From positions 3,139,501-3,203,500 of the forward strand of contig NZ_CP083956.1 of assembly GCF_006442795.2 (NCBI RefSeq): 64,000 bases of DNA, written 5' to 3'. Source of the stretch: Mesorhizobium sp. B1-1-8 (GTDB lineage: Bacteria > Pseudomonadota > Alphaproteobacteria > Rhizobiales > Rhizobiaceae). Positions 35,023-42,793 of this stretch are shown in pieces. Each line of letters opens with the position of its first letter. Position 1 is the stretch's first letter. Position numbers and translations under genes: made by a program. Below the pieces are notes generated by a model. That model made no database searches, was not told where the DNA came from, and saw only the letters and a program-made list of their open reading frames with translations.

Positions 35023-35689
35023 CGCAAGCCTCCAACTCGAAATCAGCACTCTCGCCCGCGCGTGCGCGGATCAACTCAACAAGCCAGCGGTGTCGACCGA
35101 CGCCAGGCACGGGCAGCGGCTCCGAAGGAAGCGCGGATACGCGCCAGCGCGTCATCGCTGCGGTCGGCTGCCCGAAGTCCGCTGCTTCCGTGTGTCGTCG
35201 CCAGCGCCGCAATGCGATCGCAATAGAGCCCGTTCCCTCGGCGGAAAGCTGAAGCCGGCGTGAGGCAGTCATCGACAGGCGCGCGACTTCTGCAACGACG
35301 GCGCCGAGGCCGCCGTGACGCAGCCCTTCCTCCATACAGGCGAGCACCGTCCTATCGTCGCCTGCCTCCAGGTAGATCACTCGGTCAGAGGTCAGGCCGG
35401 CCTGAGCAAGTGCCGGCGCGAAAAGATCGGGCCGCGTGATGCACCAGAGGGTTTTGCCGGTGGTGCGTGCGGCTATACCGGCCGCGAATAATGCTGCGGC
35501 TGCACCATCAACTGCACCGTTGCCACCACCAGCGATTTCATGAAGAGCACCGCGTGCGAGGCCACCGCCCGGGAGCCGCGAGTCTACCTCGGCTATCCCA
35601 AAGGGGAGAACCGATTTCGCGCGCCGGCTTCTGCCTTCGATCTTTTCGATCTGCGTGCGCAAAGACTCTATGGCGGGCCCGGGCCGCAA
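34937..35689 (-). CDS. imuA: ImuA, RecA/SulA-like mutagenesis protein
   Basis: A 250-aa protein of the ImuA family: ESLRTQIEKIEG near the N-terminus, then FGIAEVDSRLPGGGLARGALHEIAGGGNGAVDGAAAALFAAGIA, which resembles the RecA core with a degenerate Walker A. It is the first gene of imuA-imuB-dnaE2. The start is uncertain: TTG 35689 is 12 nt from an AAGGAGG and no in-frame ATG exists upstream before a stop. A perfect LexA box begins 37 nt upstream (35727-35741), so the operon should be induced by DNA damage. Confidence 0.88.
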   Translation of the reverse strand: MRPGPAIESLRTQIEKIEGRSRRAKSVLPFGIAEVDSRLPGGGLARGALHEIAGGGNGAVDGAAAALFAAGIAARTTGKTLWCITRPDLFAPALAQAGLTSDRVIYLEAGDDRTVLACMEEGLRHGGLGAVVAEVARLSMTASRRLQLSAEGTGSIAIALRRWRRHTEAADFGQPTAAMTRWRVSALPSEPLPVPGVGRHRWLVELIRARAGESADFELEACDDTGRLALPADLVHRPAAAEGWRRGASA

Positions 35690-35726
35690 GCTCGTTCTTG
35701 ACCTCCTTGGGCAGGTGCGCTTTCAT

Positions 35727-35741
35727 GTTCCTTATTTGTTC
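35727..35741. promoter_or_regulatory. LexA operator (GTTC-N7-GTTC) between imuA and CBASS
   Basis: GTTC at 35727-35730, CTTATTT, GTTC at 35738-35741: a perfect alphaproteobacterial SOS box. It is 37 nt upstream of the imuA start and 225 nt upstream of the divergent CD-NTase start. Control of imuA-imuB-dnaE2 is the expected role; an effect on CBASS transcription is possible but unproven. Confidence 0.82.
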
Positions 35742-35910
35742 TTCTTTTCAGGCGAAGGAGTCAAGGAGGATTCGTCGGGCCAGCACAAGGCGGCGGACGA
35801 TATGCGCCGCAAATGCGGTCGGCAGCGATCTTGGCTCGTCTGGAGGTGGATGCTTCCCATAAATTGTTTGGAAATCAGTGGATTCTCGCTCAAGTCGTTG
35901 GTTCAGGTTC

Positions 35911-35939
35911 TTGAATGCCTGCGAGACGATCGCGATATT
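35911..35939 (+). promoter_or_regulatory. Candidate promoter of the CBASS operon
   Basis: TTGAAT (35911-35916) and GATATT (35934-35939) are separated by 17 nt and lie 27 nt before the CD-NTase start. The spacing is ideal for a vegetative sigma factor, but the match is moderate and no other support is available. Confidence 0.3.
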
Positions 35940-35966
35940 GAACGGATAGCGAACATTGGGGGGCTT

Positions 35967-36980
35967 ATGCCGGTTCCACAGGCACGTTTTACGGAATTAC
36001 TCGCGGATATCGAACCAAGTGCAACAACGAAGTCCCGCGCATCTGGCGGGCACAGCGGCATTCGGGAACATCTTCGGACACAAGAACAGTTTAAGAATAG
36101 GTACGTTTCGAGCTTTTTGTCGGGAAGCTACGCGCGCAGCACGTCGATCCGTCCACGGACGTCGGCTGACGGCCAAGAGCGTCCGGACGTGGATATCATT
36201 ATCGTCACGAACTTCTCTACCAGCGACCATCCCGACGACGTGCTGAACGAAGTCTGTCGTGCGCTTGAGGATGGAGGCGAGGGCTACGAGGTCGAGCGCA
36301 TCAACAAGCGTTCGGTGCGTGTCGAGACATGGCAGGCCGATATGGACATCGTGCCGGTCGTGCAGACGTGGAATGGATACATGATTCCGGACCGTGACAA
36401 CGGCACCTGGAAATTCACCAACCCGCCGGTCCATACGTCATGGAGCGCAGAGCAAAATGAAAGGTTCGGCGGCCGCTTCAAGCCGCTCGTCAAGCTGTTC
36501 AAGTGGTGGCGTCGCATTAATCCCAGCGGCAGACGCCCAAAAGGCTTTGTTCTCGAGAAGCTGGTTTCGCTTCACGCGCCGATTTCACAGACGCACTACG
36601 GCGAGGCATTCGCACAGTTGCTCAAGAATATCTACGATGCGTATGGGTATCTCGCTGCGATGGACCAGAAGCCATTCATCGCCGACCCTGCGGATCAGTC
36701 GAACGACATTCTTGGCAAAGTGACGCTCGCTCAGTGGAAGGATTTCGTCGAGAAGGTTCGAGTCTACGCCGACATTGCGCGTCGGGCGCAAGTAGCGGAG
36801 GACATGGAGGAAGCGACGCGGCAATGGCGCCGCGTCTTCGGTGATCGGTTCAAGGCCACCGCGAATGTGGCGAAGGCGGCCGCCTATGGCGGCTTCGCGA
36901 CGGCAGCACCTGTGGCTGCTGGCTACACTTTCCCGAATGCGATGGCCGCCCCCGCCAATAAGCCGCGTGGTTTCGCTTGA
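35967..36980 (+). CDS. CBASS cyclic-oligonucleotide synthase (CD-NTase)
   Basis: A 337-aa nucleotidyltransferase that makes the signal of the anti-phage CBASS system. Active-site motif: FLSGSYARSTSIRP (Gly53-Ser54), DVD (74-76) for metal binding, and the third acidic residue in QADMDIVPVV (125-127). The C-terminus ends KPRGFA; a terminal Ala or Gly is needed for conjugation by the Cap2 E1/E2 enzyme. The frame is open back to 35655, but ATG 35967 (MPVPQARF) begins protein-like sequence. Gene order with Cap2, Cap3 and a SAVED effector fits the clade D, type II systems; the clade assignment is inference. Confidence 0.9.
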   Translation: MPVPQARFTELLADIEPSATTKSRASGGHSGIREHLRTQEQFKNRYVSSFLSGSYARSTSIRPRTSADGQERPDVDIIIVTNFSTSDHPDDVLNEVCRALEDGGEGYEVERINKRSVRVETWQADMDIVPVVQTWNGYMIPDRDNGTWKFTNPPVHTSWSAEQNERFGGRFKPLVKLFKWWRRINPSGRRPKGFVLEKLVSLHAPISQTHYGEAFAQLLKNIYDAYGYLAAMDQKPFIADPADQSNDILGKVTLAQWKDFVEKVRVYADIARRAQVAEDMEEATRQWRRVFGDRFKATANVAKAAAYGGFATAAPVAAGYTFPNAMAAPANKPRGFA

Positions 36981-38671
36981 AATTCTGGTGGCTCGCCAAT
37001 TCTTCGAGGCTGGGGGTCGAGAAGGCCGGAATCGAATCGCTCGCGCGTGAAGAGGAGTGGTTCGAACTCGATCGCTGGCGATTCCATGCAGGCAGGCTGA
37101 GCGCCGAAGGTGTTCTGATCGCGCACGGCCATCGTTATGCAGTGCGCCTAGTCTATCCGGATCAATATCCGGAGGTGCCTGCATGGGTCGAACCGCATGA
37201 TGAGGTTCGCTGGACTGCGCACCAGTATGACAAGGGTACGCTTTGTCTTGAGCTGAGGCCCGACAATTGGAGTTCCGGCGCAACAGGAGCCGATGTCCTT
37301 CGCAGTGCGCACAACCTGCTCATGATCGAGAATCCTCTCGGGAAGGGCGAGCAGAAGGCGCCATCGGTGCACGATATCGGGCAACTACAGGCCTATGATT
37401 GGGGCGCGCACCCGGTCCTGATCGGCTCGGGTTGCGCAGAGCGCATTCGCGCTGGAACGGCGCGCGATCTGAGTGCTCTGCGCTGGATGGCCAATGACGA
37501 TGTATGGCCGATATTGATCCACGACGAAGAGGATCGTCGATTGGCCAGACGACCTCCGGGGCCAGACCTCAATAGCTGGCGTTTTCAGGTGCCGGTTTAT
37601 GTTTCCGGCGAGTCTGCGCCGTCCACTGGACCGGCCGACCGCGCGGAGTTGGTTCGAACTGCTGCGTTCGATCCTGAGACGTCCACAGCGGTCGAAGCAT
37701 CGACGGCCGGTGTAGTTGTCTTCGCCGACGGCACTGATCTCGGAGTGGTCCACCTCGTTGCCGACGGCGGCACACATCGGCGTCGTGTGTTTGTCCTGCC
37801 CGATGAGGATGGCGCGCGTTCGGTGCGGTCGGCGGACGCCGGAACGAAGCGTGTGACAGTCGTTGGCGCTGGTTCGGTCGGATCCAAGATTGCTGAGGCC
37901 GTGCTGCGTTCAGGTGTCCAACATCTGACCTTGGTCGATGGCGATGTGCTGCTGCCAGGAAATTTGGAGCGCCACGCATTGGATTGGCGTGACGTCGGCT
38001 TTCGCAAGGTTCATGGGTTGAAACGGCGGCTGTTCGGCATTGTGCCGGGGGCGGAGATAACAGCGATCGATGTCAACTTGAACTGGCAGCGATCAGCAAA
38101 GACACATGCTTGGCAGATCGAGGCAGTGGCGGAAGGAAACGTGATTGTCGACGCGACCGGCGATCCTGCGACCGCGCTATTTCTGGCGGCGGTAGCCGAG
38201 GCGAATGGCCGAGCCTTTGTCTCGGCCGAAGTCTTTGAGGGTGGTCTCGGCGCCTTGATTGCAGCGTGCTTGCCAAATCGCGATGTGCCCTTTGTCGAAG
38301 GCCGGGCGACATTTCTTGCATGGTGCGATGCGCAGGGTATCAAACCGCCAGAGCCTGGCCCGCGACGCTACGAAATGCTGGCCGAGGATGGGGCTCCTGT
38401 CATTGCGGACGATGCTGCTGTCACGATCACCGCAGGTCACGCCGCGCGCGTGGTGCTCGACATCCTCGACGGCAATCCGCCTCCGACCGATTCCGCTTGG
38501 TTGCTGCTCGGATATCGGAAGGGCTGGCTGTTCGACGGACACGGCCACACGATCCGCCTGAATGTCGGCGAACGCGGGGTCGGGGCACCAGTAGCTGACG
38601 ATCCGGAGGCGCGATCGTTTGCGCTAAAGCTATTCAAGGAGTGGGTTGGTGAGAGTAGCACTGGCGGCTGA
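36977..38671 (+). CDS. cap2: CBASS Cap2, E2-E1 ubiquitin-transfer-like fusion
   Basis: A 564-aa protein. The E2-like domain (about 1-120) has HQYDKGTLCLELRPDNW with the conjugating Cys at 90. The E1-like adenylation domain begins near 290 with the Rossmann motif VTVVGAGSVGSK (293-304), then LVDGDVLLPGNLERH. In type II CBASS Cap2 links the C-terminus of the CD-NTase to target proteins and primes its activity. TTG 36977 overlaps the CD-NTase stop (TTGA), giving coupled translation. It also overlaps cap3 by 23 nt. Confidence 0.93.
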   Translation: MKFWWLANSSRLGVEKAGIESLAREEEWFELDRWRFHAGRLSAEGVLIAHGHRYAVRLVYPDQYPEVPAWVEPHDEVRWTAHQYDKGTLCLELRPDNWSSGATGADVLRSAHNLLMIENPLGKGEQKAPSVHDIGQLQAYDWGAHPVLIGSGCAERIRAGTARDLSALRWMANDDVWPILIHDEEDRRLARRPPGPDLNSWRFQVPVYVSGESAPSTGPADRAELVRTAAFDPETSTAVEASTAGVVVFADGTDLGVVHLVADGGTHRRRVFVLPDEDGARSVRSADAGTKRVTVVGAGSVGSKIAEAVLRSGVQHLTLVDGDVLLPGNLERHALDWRDVGFRKVHGLKRRLFGIVPGAEITAIDVNLNWQRSAKTHAWQIEAVAEGNVIVDATGDPATALFLAAVAEANGRAFVSAEVFEGGLGALIAACLPNRDVPFVEGRATFLAWCDAQGIKPPEPGPRRYEMLAEDGAPVIADDAAVTITAGHAARVVLDILDGNPPPTDSAWLLLGYRKGWLFDGHGHTIRLNVGERGVGAPVADDPEARSFALKLFKEWVGESSTGG

Positions 38672-39119
38672 TCAAGCAGGAAAGCTTGTCGCCGCTCTGA
38701 GGCGTGCGGGGATCAAGGAAATTGGTGGTCAGTTGTTCGGCGAACAGCTCGCGCCGTCGGAATTTCGCGTAACCGAGCTGACCGTGCAGTCCCGACCTGG
38801 CACGTTTGCGCGCTTCGTCGTCGATTTACTGCAGGCGGCGAAGGATGCGGTTCGGTTTTTCGATAGAACAGATCATCGATACACGCGCTACAACTACATC
38901 GGCGAGTGGCACAGCCATCCAAGCTTCGCGGTGCAACCCAGCAGGCCAGACGTGGCGACCATGCGGGATCTCGTCCGGGACTCGCAGTTTGCGGGCACCT
39001 TTGCCGTCCTGATGATCGTTCGGTTGGACGCCGAGACGCTGACGGTCGGAGCGTGGGTCTTTGACCCGCAAGGGGAGGAGCGCGCGATCACATTGGAGGT
39101 GGAACTTGAGCAACAATGA
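38649..39119 (+). CDS. cap3: CBASS Cap3, JAB/JAMM isopeptidase
   Basis: A 156-aa metalloprotease. The JAMM residues are complete: Glu32 (GGQLFGE), HSHP with His88 and His90, and Asp101 in SFAVQPSRPD. Cap3 reverses the Cap2-made CD-NTase conjugates and so tunes the system. GTG 38649 is preferred over TTG 38646 because GGAG at 38637-38640 is 8 nt upstream of it. It overlaps cap2 upstream and the effector gene downstream, so the four-gene operon is read as one unit. Confidence 0.92.
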   Translation: MRVALAADQAGKLVAALRRAGIKEIGGQLFGEQLAPSEFRVTELTVQSRPGTFARFVVDLLQAAKDAVRFFDRTDHRYTRYNYIGEWHSHPSFAVQPSRPDVATMRDLVRDSQFAGTFAVLMIVRLDAETLTVGAWVFDPQGEERAITLEVELEQQ

Positions 39120-40527
39120 GAATGCGCCGACGCTGACTGACGCCAGGGGTGTGGGCGGTGTGATTGCGCAAGATGGTTTCGATTATCAGCTCTACGACGG
39201 TCTGGCCCGGCTGCCGGCCTGGCTGGCCTATCCCGCCTTTGAGCAGATGATATTTGAAGGCCTGGAAGATCTGGAGGCGCGATTTTTTGCGCCACATGCG
39301 CCGAGAGAACGGCTGCTCGAGCGGTTTCAAGCAAAGGCTGGTTCGCTGGCGCCTGCCGATGTGCGAGAGGTTTTCGAGACATTCGCTAAATTCGAGACGG
39401 CCTTTCCTCATGCGGCGCGCGTCCACACGTTGGTGACACCACGATTGCCGCCGACCGTAGGCTGGCTGGCACGGGATCCAAGCCGGGTTCGTAAGGCTCG
39501 CCCTTTCTACGCGCCCTTTGCCGATATGATGGCGGCGAGCGACGCTGAGCTGCGGAAACGACTCATCGAGACCTATGGAGATGCGCTGGGGACATTCGTT
39601 GCGCAGTCGGTGGAGGTTAGCGAGCGCAACCTTCCGGATCGTGACGCCGCTTTGGCGACCTTCGGAGTCGAACTCGACCGAACCTTCCCCTCTCTTGAGG
39701 CACCTCAACGGCGCGTGGCTGACGCATTCGAAGCACTGAGCGGGCTCGCACGGCGGTCGTTAGGCGCGCCGCTCGGGCGAGCCATCCTGTTGCGCACAAT
39801 TGAAGACGCCTTGGGTAGATCGCTTCCGCTACCGGATCGTTTCCCGATTCAAATTCGCTCGGATCGAAACGAGATCAACGAGCGTAGCCTGGAGATTGAC
39901 GCTAGTGCGTTTTCGGGGCGTGAAGGGAAATTTCCGGGATCAGCGGTGTGGGCTGACGATCTCGTCGTGCCGCTGAATCGCACGGCGCATTGGCTTCGTA
40001 GTCATGACGTTACTCGTATAGCGCTCCGCGGCTCCTATCGCCTGACGACTGCGCTGGTGACTGGTTGGTCATTCCGTGCAGCGATCGGTTTCGAGTTGGA
40101 GATACCAACACGCGAGGGCGCGTGGGCGACCGATGATCGGCCATCATCGAGTGATCCGGTGCCAGGCTGGAGTATCGCAGAGCCAACCGCCCTTCATGGC
40201 GATCAACTCATAATTTCGGTTGGTGTTTTGCGCGATCCAGCGGCGGATCTACTTGAAACTGCGGGCATCCCGGCCGAGTCGGTGCTGAGGCTCTTTCTTG
40301 ATGCGCCAATTACATCGGCCAAGTCTGCGCAAGCAGGCGTTTCGGCCATGAAGCGGGCGGCAGATACTGCGGTTGCCAGACTGCGACCTAAAGGGATTCA
40401 GCTCTTTTTTGCGGGACCCGCGGCTTTTGCCATCGCGCTCGGCCATCGCTGGAACGCGATGCCGCCGACGCAACTGCATGAATTCGTCACCGCCAGTCGA
40501 GTCTATGTCGCAAGTGCGCTGATTTGA
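39106..40527 (+). CDS. cap4: CBASS effector Cap4: DUF4297-like nuclease fused to SAVED
   Basis: A 473-aa effector. The N-terminal nuclease resembles DUF4297/Cap4: RGVGGVIAQDGFDYQLYDGL (about 14-33), acidic residues in EGLEDLE (51-57) and QAK (75-77) forming a PD-(D/E)xK-type site. The C-terminal half (from about 250) is a SAVED ligand-binding domain (LRGSYRLTTALVTGWSFR, HGDQLIISVGV, LFFAGPAAFAIALGHRWNAM). Binding of the cyclic trinucleotide would switch on DNA degradation. The start is TTG 39106, with GGAGG (39095-39099) six bases upstream; it overlaps cap3 by 14 nt. The minus-strand AbiJ-like gene ends at the next base. Confidence 0.9.
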   Translation: MSNNENAPTLTDARGVGGVIAQDGFDYQLYDGLARLPAWLAYPAFEQMIFEGLEDLEARFFAPHAPRERLLERFQAKAGSLAPADVREVFETFAKFETAFPHAARVHTLVTPRLPPTVGWLARDPSRVRKARPFYAPFADMMAASDAELRKRLIETYGDALGTFVAQSVEVSERNLPDRDAALATFGVELDRTFPSLEAPQRRVADAFEALSGLARRSLGAPLGRAILLRTIEDALGRSLPLPDRFPIQIRSDRNEINERSLEIDASAFSGREGKFPGSAVWADDLVVPLNRTAHWLRSHDVTRIALRGSYRLTTALVTGWSFRAAIGFELEIPTREGAWATDDRPSSSDPVPGWSIAEPTALHGDQLIISVGVLRDPAADLLETAGIPAESVLRLFLDAPITSAKSAQAGVSAMKRAADTAVARLRPKGIQLFFAGPAAFAIALGHRWNAMPPTQLHEFVTASRVYVASALI

Positions 40528-41172
40528 TCACGAGCGGTGGACGAGATTTTTGATCCACGCCATCGCAGTTTCGATAGCCCAGCTTGTTTGATGTGGCGTC
40601 AAAGCAGGAGGACGCTGGCTCCCCGCGCCGTGGCCGTGCGGATTGCGCACGTGGACAAAGTAGGCCTTCAGCATATCCCCCTCCCAGGGGGCGAGAAAGC
40701 GCCCGTTTTGTTGGCTTACAAGATTGTCGATGTAATTCGCAGCGCCGCGCTCACGGCCCGTTGACCAACCTCTATCATCGGATATGATCTTGATGGCGCT
40801 CTCCAGCGCTTTTGCCGCGTGGAAGGCCGCATCCTGGCGCTGCGCATCCGCGTGCTCAATGGCCTCCTTCAATTCACGATCAACATTCGCCCATTTTGAG
40901 TCTTGCAGGACCGCCCAGCAAGGCTCCGCTGTGCGCGTCTCGGTCAACTCATCTCGAGCGAATTGCAGGAGCCCGTTGTGATAGTGCAGGTCCATCCGGG
41001 CGTGCCGGAGACGGCTGTTCAACTCGTCCACGGCCCGCGCTACGAGGCGGACCGCGTCTGGAACAGCGGAGGCAAGTTCGCGCGCCCGCTCTTCCGCAAA
41101 GCGGAATAGCAGTTCCACCAAGCTAAGACGCATCTTCAAAAAGGTGTCGGCGGCCCATGACGATCCTTCCAT
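40528..41172 (-). CDS. C-terminal part of an AbiJ-like protein (HEPN/Abi_C type)
   Basis: A 214-aa frame resembling the C-terminal two-thirds of AbiJ-type abortive-infection proteins: a helical linker (SLVELLFRFAEERARELASAV...), VDELNSRLRHARMDLHYHNGLLQF, then the Abi_C HEPN part DAAFHAAKALESAIKIISDDRGW and HVRNPHGHGAGSQ. The frame overlaps the upstream 97-aa frame by 37 nt, and sensible sequence passes from one frame to the other near WKD/SSWAADTF. This supports a single gene split by a one-base slip. It abuts the CBASS effector tail to tail with no intergenic base. Confidence 0.65.
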   Translation of the reverse strand: MEGSSWAADTFLKMRLSLVELLFRFAEERARELASAVPDAVRLVARAVDELNSRLRHARMDLHYHNGLLQFARDELTETRTAEPCWAVLQDSKWANVDRELKEAIEHADAQRQDAAFHAAKALESAIKIISDDRGWSTGRERGAANYIDNLVSQQNGRFLAPWEGDMLKAYFVHVRNPHGHGAGSQRPPALTPHQTSWAIETAMAWIKNLVHRS

Positions 41173-41429
41173 AGATCGTGGACTTCCGTGAGGAATTCGC
41201 CACAGACCGCGTCCCAGGACGGGGCATCATAGAGACGCCCACGGCCCATTTCGCGCGCGAGCGCGTCATGTGCCTCCTTAAAGAAGGCGACATCCAAGCG
41301 CAGGGTCCCCACAAGGTCGTCGAAGACGATGTGAGCGACTTGGACAAAGAGCTGGTGAATCTCAGGAGTGGGGCGGTCTGCCCAATAGATCTGTTGAGGA
41401 TACCGGCGAACGAACAGGTCTTGGATCAT
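41136..41429 (-). CDS. N-terminal part of the AbiJ-like protein
   Basis: A 97-aa frame (MIQDLFVRRYPQQ...TPEIHQLFVQVAHIVFDDLVG...LTEVHDLWKDR) resembling AbiJ N-terminal (NTD4-type) domains, which begin DLFSxRxxx and continue RxQIxHI. Its ATG overlaps the DUF1016 stop by 4 nt (41426-41429), so it is translated from that operon. It ends prematurely where the 40528-41172 frame takes over. A programmed frameshift or two separate small proteins are alternatives. Confidence 0.6.
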   Translation of the reverse strand: MIQDLFVRRYPQQIYWADRPTPEIHQLFVQVAHIVFDDLVGTLRLDVAFFKEAHDALAREMGRGRLYDAPSWDAVCGEFLTEVHDLWKDRHGPPTPF

Positions 41430-42793
41430 GAATTATTGCCATTTGTGGGGTCGTTTTCAGACTGGCTTCGCAGGTCACTCAGAAACACCGTGCCTACATC
41501 AACCGCTCGCCGCGCGTTTTCCGAATCCACGTCGACCCCGTGCGAGGCTTCATTCATGACGCGGAGAGATTCGAGAAATTTCTCCGTGCCGGCCGGAGCG
41601 AGCCCACGACGCTGCAAATCGCGGAGCATATTGCCGAGGCCTGTCGGGCGAACGGGAGCAACGCTGTTGGCAGCCATCAAGTCGCGCACGGCACGTTCGA
41701 TCTCGATCCGCAGCTTGACCACAGACATGAGCGGAAACTCGCGCGCGAACTCCTCGACGGTTGGAAGTTCGTGCTGAAGCTGTGCTGGTAATGCCGGTGA
41801 AAGCCGATACTGGGCGACGCCCATGGGTTTGCTGCTATCGCGCAGGGCATATTCGACGATCACTTCATTTCGGCCCTTGCACAGAATGATGCCGATGGTC
41901 GGCTGATCGTCCTTGTGCCGAAGCTGATCATCGACGGCCGACAGATAGAAGTTCAGCTTGCCGGCGAACTCAGGCTTGAAGTCCTCGATTTTCAGCTCGA
42001 TGACGACGAAGCAGCGCAGCCGAAGGTGATAGAAAAGCAGATCGAGATAGTAATCCTGCCCGCCGACCTCGAGATGGTACTGGCTCCCGACGAAGGCGAA
42101 GCCCTTGCCGAGTTCGAGGATGAGAGAACGCAGATGCTCGATCAGACCGCGTTCGAGGTCGCGCTCCAGCATGTCGGGGCCGAGCGCGAGGAAGTCGAAT
42201 GTGTAAGGGTCTTTGATGAGCTGCTGGGCAAGCTCGGACTGCCGGGCGGGAAGGGTTCGGGAGAAGTTGGTGAGCGCGCTGCCCTGCCGCGCGAACAGAT
42301 TGCTTTCGATCTGATGGACGAGGACGGGACGGCTCCAGCCGTGTTCGATGGCCTGCCGGGCGTACCATGTGCGTTCCTCGGTCGCCTTGACGCTGTCGAG
42401 CAAGCTCACGTTATGGCCCCAGGGTAATTGTGCAATGACCCGTTGCACAAATTCGCTGTCCGGCCAGGCATCGGCCAAAGCGCGCATATATTTCAGGTTT
42501 CGGGCCGAAAGGCCGGTCATTTCGGGGAAGGCCCGGCGGAGATCCTCGGCTAGCCGGTCGATGACCTTGGCGCCCCAGCCTTCGCGCTCCTGACGCGCCA
42601 GAATATCACGACCGATGCCCCAGTAGAGCAGGATCAGCTCCCGATTGACCGAAAGGCTGGCGCGATAACGAGCCTCGGCGATCTTTTGCTTCAGATCGCC
42701 GATGAACGCGGAATAACTCTGCGGGTCGATCTCGACGGTCCGACTGAAGACCTTGGCACGGCGAGGCGCTGGTTTGGAGGGCCGAGAACTCAC
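41426..42793 (-). CDS. DUF1016 (YhcG-type) PD-(D/E)XK nuclease-like protein
   Basis: A 455-aa protein. The DUF1016 N-terminal domain (YSAFIGDLKQKIAEARYRASLSVNRELILLYWGIGRDILARQ) is followed by the PDDEXK_9-type nuclease domain with GGQDYYLDLLFYH and FVVIELK (Asp and ExK about 50% along). A C-terminal extension of ~110 residues beyond the usual YhcG end is unassigned. Start GTG 42793 has GGAGG upstream and overlaps the integrase stop (GTGA), and the stop overlaps the next gene (ATGA). The family is widespread in defence islands; a Holliday-junction or restriction-type role has been suspected. Confidence 0.85.
   Translation of the reverse strand: MSSRPSKPAPRRAKVFSRTVEIDPQSYSAFIGDLKQKIAEARYRASLSVNRELILLYWGIGRDILARQEREGWGAKVIDRLAEDLRRAFPEMTGLSARNLKYMRALADAWPDSEFVQRVIAQLPWGHNVSLLDSVKATEERTWYARQAIEHGWSRPVLVHQIESNLFARQGSALTNFSRTLPARQSELAQQLIKDPYTFDFLALGPDMLERDLERGLIEHLRSLILELGKGFAFVGSQYHLEVGGQDYYLDLLFYHLRLRCFVVIELKIEDFKPEFAGKLNFYLSAVDDQLRHKDDQPTIGIILCKGRNEVIVEYALRDSSKPMGVAQYRLSPALPAQLQHELPTVEEFAREFPLMSVVKLRIEIERAVRDLMAANSVAPVRPTGLGNMLRDLQRRGLAPAGTEKFLESLRVMNEASHGVDVDSENARRAVDVGTVFLSDLRSQSENDPTNGNNS

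Noticed and set aside
35655..35966. N-terminal extension of the CD-NTase from 35655
   Set aside because: The extension crosses the LexA box and the imuA start, and does not resemble CD-NTase sequence; ATG 35967 is the better start.
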